Shown one piece after another: positions 60,907-64,000 of a stretch of DNA of 64,000 nucleotides. Position 1 is the first letter of the stretch. Each line of letters starts with the position of its first letter. Origin of the DNA: Anaerocolumna cellulosilytica (GTDB lineage Bacteria; Bacillota; Clostridia; Lachnospirales; Lachnospiraceae); assembly GCF_014218335.1 (NCBI RefSeq), contig NZ_AP023367.1, positions 3,349,501 through 3,413,500 of the forward strand, given 5' to 3'. The notes under the pieces are model-generated. The model saw nothing but the letters and a program-made list of their open reading frames with translations, searched no databases and was not told the DNA's origin. Made by a program: the position numbers and the translations under genes.

Positions 60907-61683
60907 CTATTTTTTATTAGAAATTTCAGCATCCATATCAAACATCTTTTTTGTAATTTTGGCTGCTGCGGTAGAGTCCATTTGTGCTAATATCAATGCA
61001 CTTTCAGAAGGTCTCATTGTTAAAAGCATCTTCGCTACAAGGTCAATATCCGCGGTCATAGTCTCAAATACAGCTGCTGCTTCTGCTGGTTTCATCTTTC
61101 TATAGATTTCAGCTTTTTCTTTTATAGCTTTTGAGTATTGCAGCTGTTCAACAACTTGTCTGTATATTTCTTCAGCATTAGACGGGTCAATGCTTTCATA
61201 GTATGCTTTGTATTCTTCTATATCTGGCGCCGCTTCAGCAAATACGATTTTTTCCTCGAATTCTTTTACCCTTTGCTCAAATTTCAGCTGATTTTCTTCA
61301 AATACTTTAAGCCTGTCTACCTCAGCCTGTAATTCCTGTAACTTATTTCCCTCTGATTCACTATCTGCTGTAAGACTTTCATTTATAGCTTCCAATTCTT
61401 TAATTCGTTCAATTGCATCTTCCAAAGTTTTATATGGATAATCATTTTCATAGGCTATCTGCTCTTCTGATACATCAGGCAGTATTTTATTTACTACGGG
61501 TATATCTTTTAAAAGCGGTCTTAGTACAGAGGAGCCAAACCCTCCTATATTTAATTTAATAAGTACTGCAAAGAATGCAAGCCAGATTAGAATAATTACT
61601 AAAACAATGACTATTCCTATTATTCTGCTTTTTATGCTTTTCCCATTTTCAGCTTCTTCAACAGGTATATTGTTTCTTGCCAT
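60907..61683 (-). CDS. MotE-like membrane protein (MgtE-N domain, YlxF type)
   Basis: 258 aa. One membrane helix (IIGIVIVLVIILIWLAFFAVL) with a long coiled-coil (about 100-155) and a C-terminal MgtE_N/FliG-middle-like domain with YRKMKPAEAAAVFETMTADI and AKMLLTMRPSESALILAQM. The same layout is found in YlxF and MotE, which act as chaperones or stator-coupled proteins in flagellar assembly. It lies between fliJ and fliK. Confidence 0.85.
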   Translation of the reverse strand: MARNNIPVEEAENGKSIKSRIIGIVIVLVIILIWLAFFAVLIKLNIGGFGSSVLRPLLKDIPVVNKILPDVSEEQIAYENDYPYKTLEDAIERIKELEAINESLTADSESEGNKLQELQAEVDRLKVFEENQLKFEQRVKEFEEKIVFAEAAPDIEEYKAYYESIDPSNAEEIYRQVVEQLQYSKAIKEKAEIYRKMKPAEAAAVFETMTADIDLVAKMLLTMRPSESALILAQMDSTAAAKITKKMFDMDAEISNKK

Positions 61684-61694
61684 TTTGTTTCCTC

Positions 61695-62144
61695 CTAGTA
61701 ATCGGTAGGATTATTGTATTTAAAACTGACTAGTTCATCAATTTCTTTTCTTTCTCCTGATTCATACTCCACAAAAAATTCCTGTAACGCATTATCTTTT
61801 AACTTCTCATGGGTTTTTCTTTCAACCATTGCTGTATTTAAACGGGTTCTCATAAGCTCTAAATGCTGCTCCGCTTTTTTCACTGCAATTTCCTGCTGTT
61901 TGATAAAATATTTTGTTATTTCTATGGCCTCTTCACATTGCCGAAGCTCTATTATGTCTAACTTTGTACTCATTATCATTTTTTTTCTTTCCTGATAAAT
62001 GATCACTTTCTGCTTTAACGTAAATAGTTTTTCTTCTTCTTCGGTAAGCTTCATTCTGGCCATACCATATGCAGTTTTGGCCTGGTCTTCCATCTTGTAT
62101 TTAATACCCAAAATGTTTTCCATCTTATATATAAATTTAGCCAT
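61695..62144 (-). CDS. fliJ: Flagellar export coiled-coil protein FliJ
   Basis: 149 aa, nearly all helical coiled coil (KYKMEDQAKTAYGMARMKLT, then AVKKAEQHLELMRTRLNTAM). FliJ is the soluble stalk of the FliI hexamer, linking to FlhA. Low sequence identity is usual for the family, so its identity rests on size, coiled coil and position directly after fliI (8 bp). Confidence 0.88.
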   Translation of the reverse strand: MAKFIYKMENILGIKYKMEDQAKTAYGMARMKLTEEEEKLFTLKQKVIIYQERKKMIMSTKLDIIELRQCEEAIEITKYFIKQQEIAVKKAEQHLELMRTRLNTAMVERKTHEKLKDNALQEFFVEYESGERKEIDELVSFKYNNPTDY

Positions 62145-62152
62145 TTACCCAC

Positions 62153-63463
62153 CTATTCTTCAAATAATTCTGTTAGTCTAAAGACAATCTCATCGAAATT
62201 CAATTTTTCATAAACGTCCTGCTGAAGAAACTTATTAACAGCTTCTATCTTGGATATAGCATAATCAATATTTTTATTAGAACCATTTTTATAGGCTCCT
62301 ATATTAATTAAATCCTCTGCTTCATTGTAAGTAGCTAAAACCATTTTAAGCTTGCCAGCTAATTGTTTATGCTCCTTTGTAACAATAGAAGACATGACAC
62401 GGGATATACTTTGAAGTACATCAATTGCAGGATAATGATTTTTATTAGCAAATTTACGCGTCAACATGATATGCCCGTCCAGGATACCTCTTGCGGTGTC
62501 AGTTATTGGTTCATTGAAGTCATCACCATCTACCAAAACAGTATATAAGCCTGTAATTGACCCTTTTTCCGAATTACCTGCCCGTTCTAAAAGTTTAGGC
62601 ATTTCTGAATATACGCTGGGTGGATAACCTCTAGAAACCGGGGGTTCACCTGATGCAAGCCCAATCTCTCTTTGTGCCATAGAAAATCGAGTCAAAGAAT
62701 CCATCATCAATAAGACATCTTTGCCCTGATCTCTAAAATATTCAGCTATAGCTGTAGCCGTCTTAGCTGCCTTCTTACGAATAAGAGCGGGCTTATCAGA
62801 GGTTGCAACTACCACCACAGAACGGCTCATTCCTTCTTCGCCCAAATCTCTTTCCAAGAATTCGCGTACTTCCCTGCCACGTTCTCCAATTAAAGCGATT
62901 ACATTAATATCTGCCTTTGTATTTCTGGCAAACATTCCAAGAAGAGTACTTTTACCAACACCACTTCCTGCAAATATACCAATTCTCTGACCTTTCCCTA
63001 CAGTTATCATGCCATCTACAGCCTTAACTCCAAGAGGCAGCACCTCATCAATTAATTTACGTTTCATAGGGTCCGGCGGTTCTGCCTCTACAGAATACCC
63101 TTTGGTTAATACAAGCTCAGATTCGTCAATGGGTTGTCCCAAGCCATCTAAGGTCTTTCCAAGCAGAGAATCACCAACAAAGACCTTTAATGGTTCTTTC
63201 GTACATTCAACTGTACTTCCGACGCCAACACCTTCCACATTACCATAGGGCATTAGTAAAATCCTGTCTTCACGAAACCCTACAACTTCCGCCATAATTA
63301 TCTGTGTTTTATCCTTAGATACAATCATGCACAAATCATTTAGTTTCGCTTTCGGACCAATAGATTCAATTGTCAATCCAACAACCTTTACAACTTTTCC
63401 CAAGTTCTTCTCATAGGTTCTATCTAATAACGCCTTATACTTATTTATATCTACTGAAAGCAT
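62153..63463 (-). CDS. fliI: Flagellum-specific ATPase FliI
   Basis: 436 aa. Walker A RIGIFAGSGVGKSTLLGMFA, Walker B VLLMMDSLTRFSMAQREIGL, and GRGREVREFLERDLGEEGM-like segments show the F1-ATPase-beta-like fold of FliI. It releases chaperones from export substrates. It lies directly after fliH (13 bp) and before fliJ. Confidence 0.97.
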   Translation of the reverse strand: MLSVDINKYKALLDRTYEKNLGKVVKVVGLTIESIGPKAKLNDLCMIVSKDKTQIIMAEVVGFREDRILLMPYGNVEGVGVGSTVECTKEPLKVFVGDSLLGKTLDGLGQPIDESELVLTKGYSVEAEPPDPMKRKLIDEVLPLGVKAVDGMITVGKGQRIGIFAGSGVGKSTLLGMFARNTKADINVIALIGERGREVREFLERDLGEEGMSRSVVVVATSDKPALIRKKAAKTATAIAEYFRDQGKDVLLMMDSLTRFSMAQREIGLASGEPPVSRGYPPSVYSEMPKLLERAGNSEKGSITGLYTVLVDGDDFNEPITDTARGILDGHIMLTRKFANKNHYPAIDVLQSISRVMSSIVTKEHKQLAGKLKMVLATYNEAEDLINIGAYKNGSNKNIDYAISKIEAVNKFLQQDVYEKLNFDEIVFRLTELFEE

Positions 63464-63476
63464 CTTTAACCGCCCT

Positions 63477-64000
63477 CTATTCTGTTTGTATGGAAAGTAG
63501 TTTTATATCCCGCATTAAGTTATTAAGCTGAGTGTCCAGGCTGCAATCAATAATACTGGTATCCGTTTCTATCATACATTGATTTTTCGTAAGTTCTTTA
63601 TCTATTACCACTTCAATGACTGTTTCCGGACTTACCAATGTTAAAAGTTCAGCAATCCTAGAATGTACTGATTCGTAATCCTCTTTTGAGATTTTAATAA
63701 TAAAATTCTTACTGTTATCCGCATGATACATAGCATTATGTATAAGATGGTATACAATCTGCTTATATTCTTTAGCCAGTACACCCGTCATCTTCTCAAG
63801 GAGCATAGTCAGTATATCTGCCAGCTGAGGCTCTAAAAGCAATAATTGCTCACTAAATTCCTCTTCCTGACGGATTTTAGCTTCCTGCAAGTCTCGTTTC
63901 ATTTCATCTGCTTCTTCCATGCCTTTTTTTAATCCTTCGGCATAACCCCGACTTTTCGCCTCTTCATACATCTTTTCACTGGTTGCAGCCGCTGCCTCTT
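63477..64000 (-). CDS. fliH: Flagellar assembly protein FliH (N-terminus outside window)
   Basis: The 3' 174 codons are in view; the reading frame is open to the right edge (preceding residues EAAAATSEKMYEEAKSRGY). It shows the GYAEGLKKGMEEADEMKR-type helical Gly motif of FliH and a C-terminal domain ending in LNNLMRDIKLLSIQTE, homologous to F-type ATPase stalk subunits. FliH binds and restrains FliI. It precedes fliI by 13 bp. Confidence 0.9.
   Translation of the reverse strand, partial: EAAAATSEKMYEEAKSRGYAEGLKKGMEEADEMKRDLQEAKIRQEEEFSEQLLLLEPQLADILTMLLEKMTGVLAKEYKQIVYHLIHNAMYHADNSKNFIIKISKEDYESVHSRIAELLTLVSPETVIEVVIDKELTKNQCMIETDTSIIDCSLDTQLNNLMRDIKLLSIQTE

Noticed and set aside
1-64000. 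CRISPR array or phage genes
   Set aside because: No regularly spaced 24-37 bp repeats with unique spacers and no structural phage or integrase genes are present; the only regular repeats are coding (infB, fliL).

Overview
The window is a low-GC Gram-positive chromosome segment from an anaerobic, motile Clostridia member, most probably a Lachnospiraceae of the Clostridium phytofermentans type. Three things point there: the A+T-rich bias, the clostridial gene orders (rimP-nusA-ylxR-ylxQ-infB; coaE next to polA and a long FtsA-like ATPase), and a large flagellar/chemotaxis operon with FliY, CheC, CheD, FlbD, FlhF/FlhG and a SigD-type sigma factor. The species assignment is inference. Almost every gene is on the minus strand; the exceptions are one IS transposase and one tRNA-Leu.

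Layout, left to right. 1-3119: end of the rimP-nusA-ylxR-ylxQ-infB operon, with its promoter and leader hairpin; infB runs off the left edge and carries a long Gln/Gly/Asn repeat tract. 3158-8737: a histidine operon (hisZ, hisG, hisD, hisB, hisIE) from a consensus promoter; the last protein has a degenerate HisF-like barrel fused in front of HisI-HisE. 8764-10339: an IS1202-like element with 26-27 bp direct repeats, inserted at the stop codon of recU and just upstream of the his promoter -35. 10324-15869: recU, a MITE-like repeat, RNA-modification enzymes (RluA type, RsuA type, RsmF type), a HAD phosphatase and a small alarmone synthetase. 16089-24049: cell-envelope and housekeeping genes (M23 peptidase, LCP ligase, CapA-like, PepD, UPF0210 plus ACT protein, YycJ). 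24214-29657: FtsA-like protein, coaE, polA. 29879-33973: a zinc-finger membrane protein, tRNA-Leu(CAA), a TPR/S41 protease lipoprotein and a YceG-like module.

34179-64000 is the 3' two thirds of a flagellar and chemotaxis super-operon, read from right to left: fliH (partial), fliI, fliJ, a MotE-like gene, fliK, flgD, a TIGR02530-type gene, flgE, flbD, motA, motB, fliL, fliM, fliY, cheY, fliO, fliP, fliQ, fliR, flhB, flhA, flhF, flhG, a PilZ protein, cheB, cheA, cheW, cheC, cheD, a small membrane protein, sigD, a FapA protein, a small basic protein and a SwrB-like protein. They build the export apparatus, hook and motor, supply the chemotaxis signalling core, and include the sigma factor for late flagellar genes.

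The most unusual signals are non-coding. At least five unrelated genes (hisG, the alarmone synthetase, the ACT protein, fliL and the TIGR02530-type gene) share a module in front of the start codon: a hairpin, 3-4 nt, GGGAG as the ribosome binding site, 5-8 nt, then ATG. Other points of note are the precise landing of the IS element between a stop codon and a promoter, palindromes built into two extended -10 promoters, the HisF-like/HisIE fusion, and an actin-like ATPase with repeated beta-grasp-like modules.
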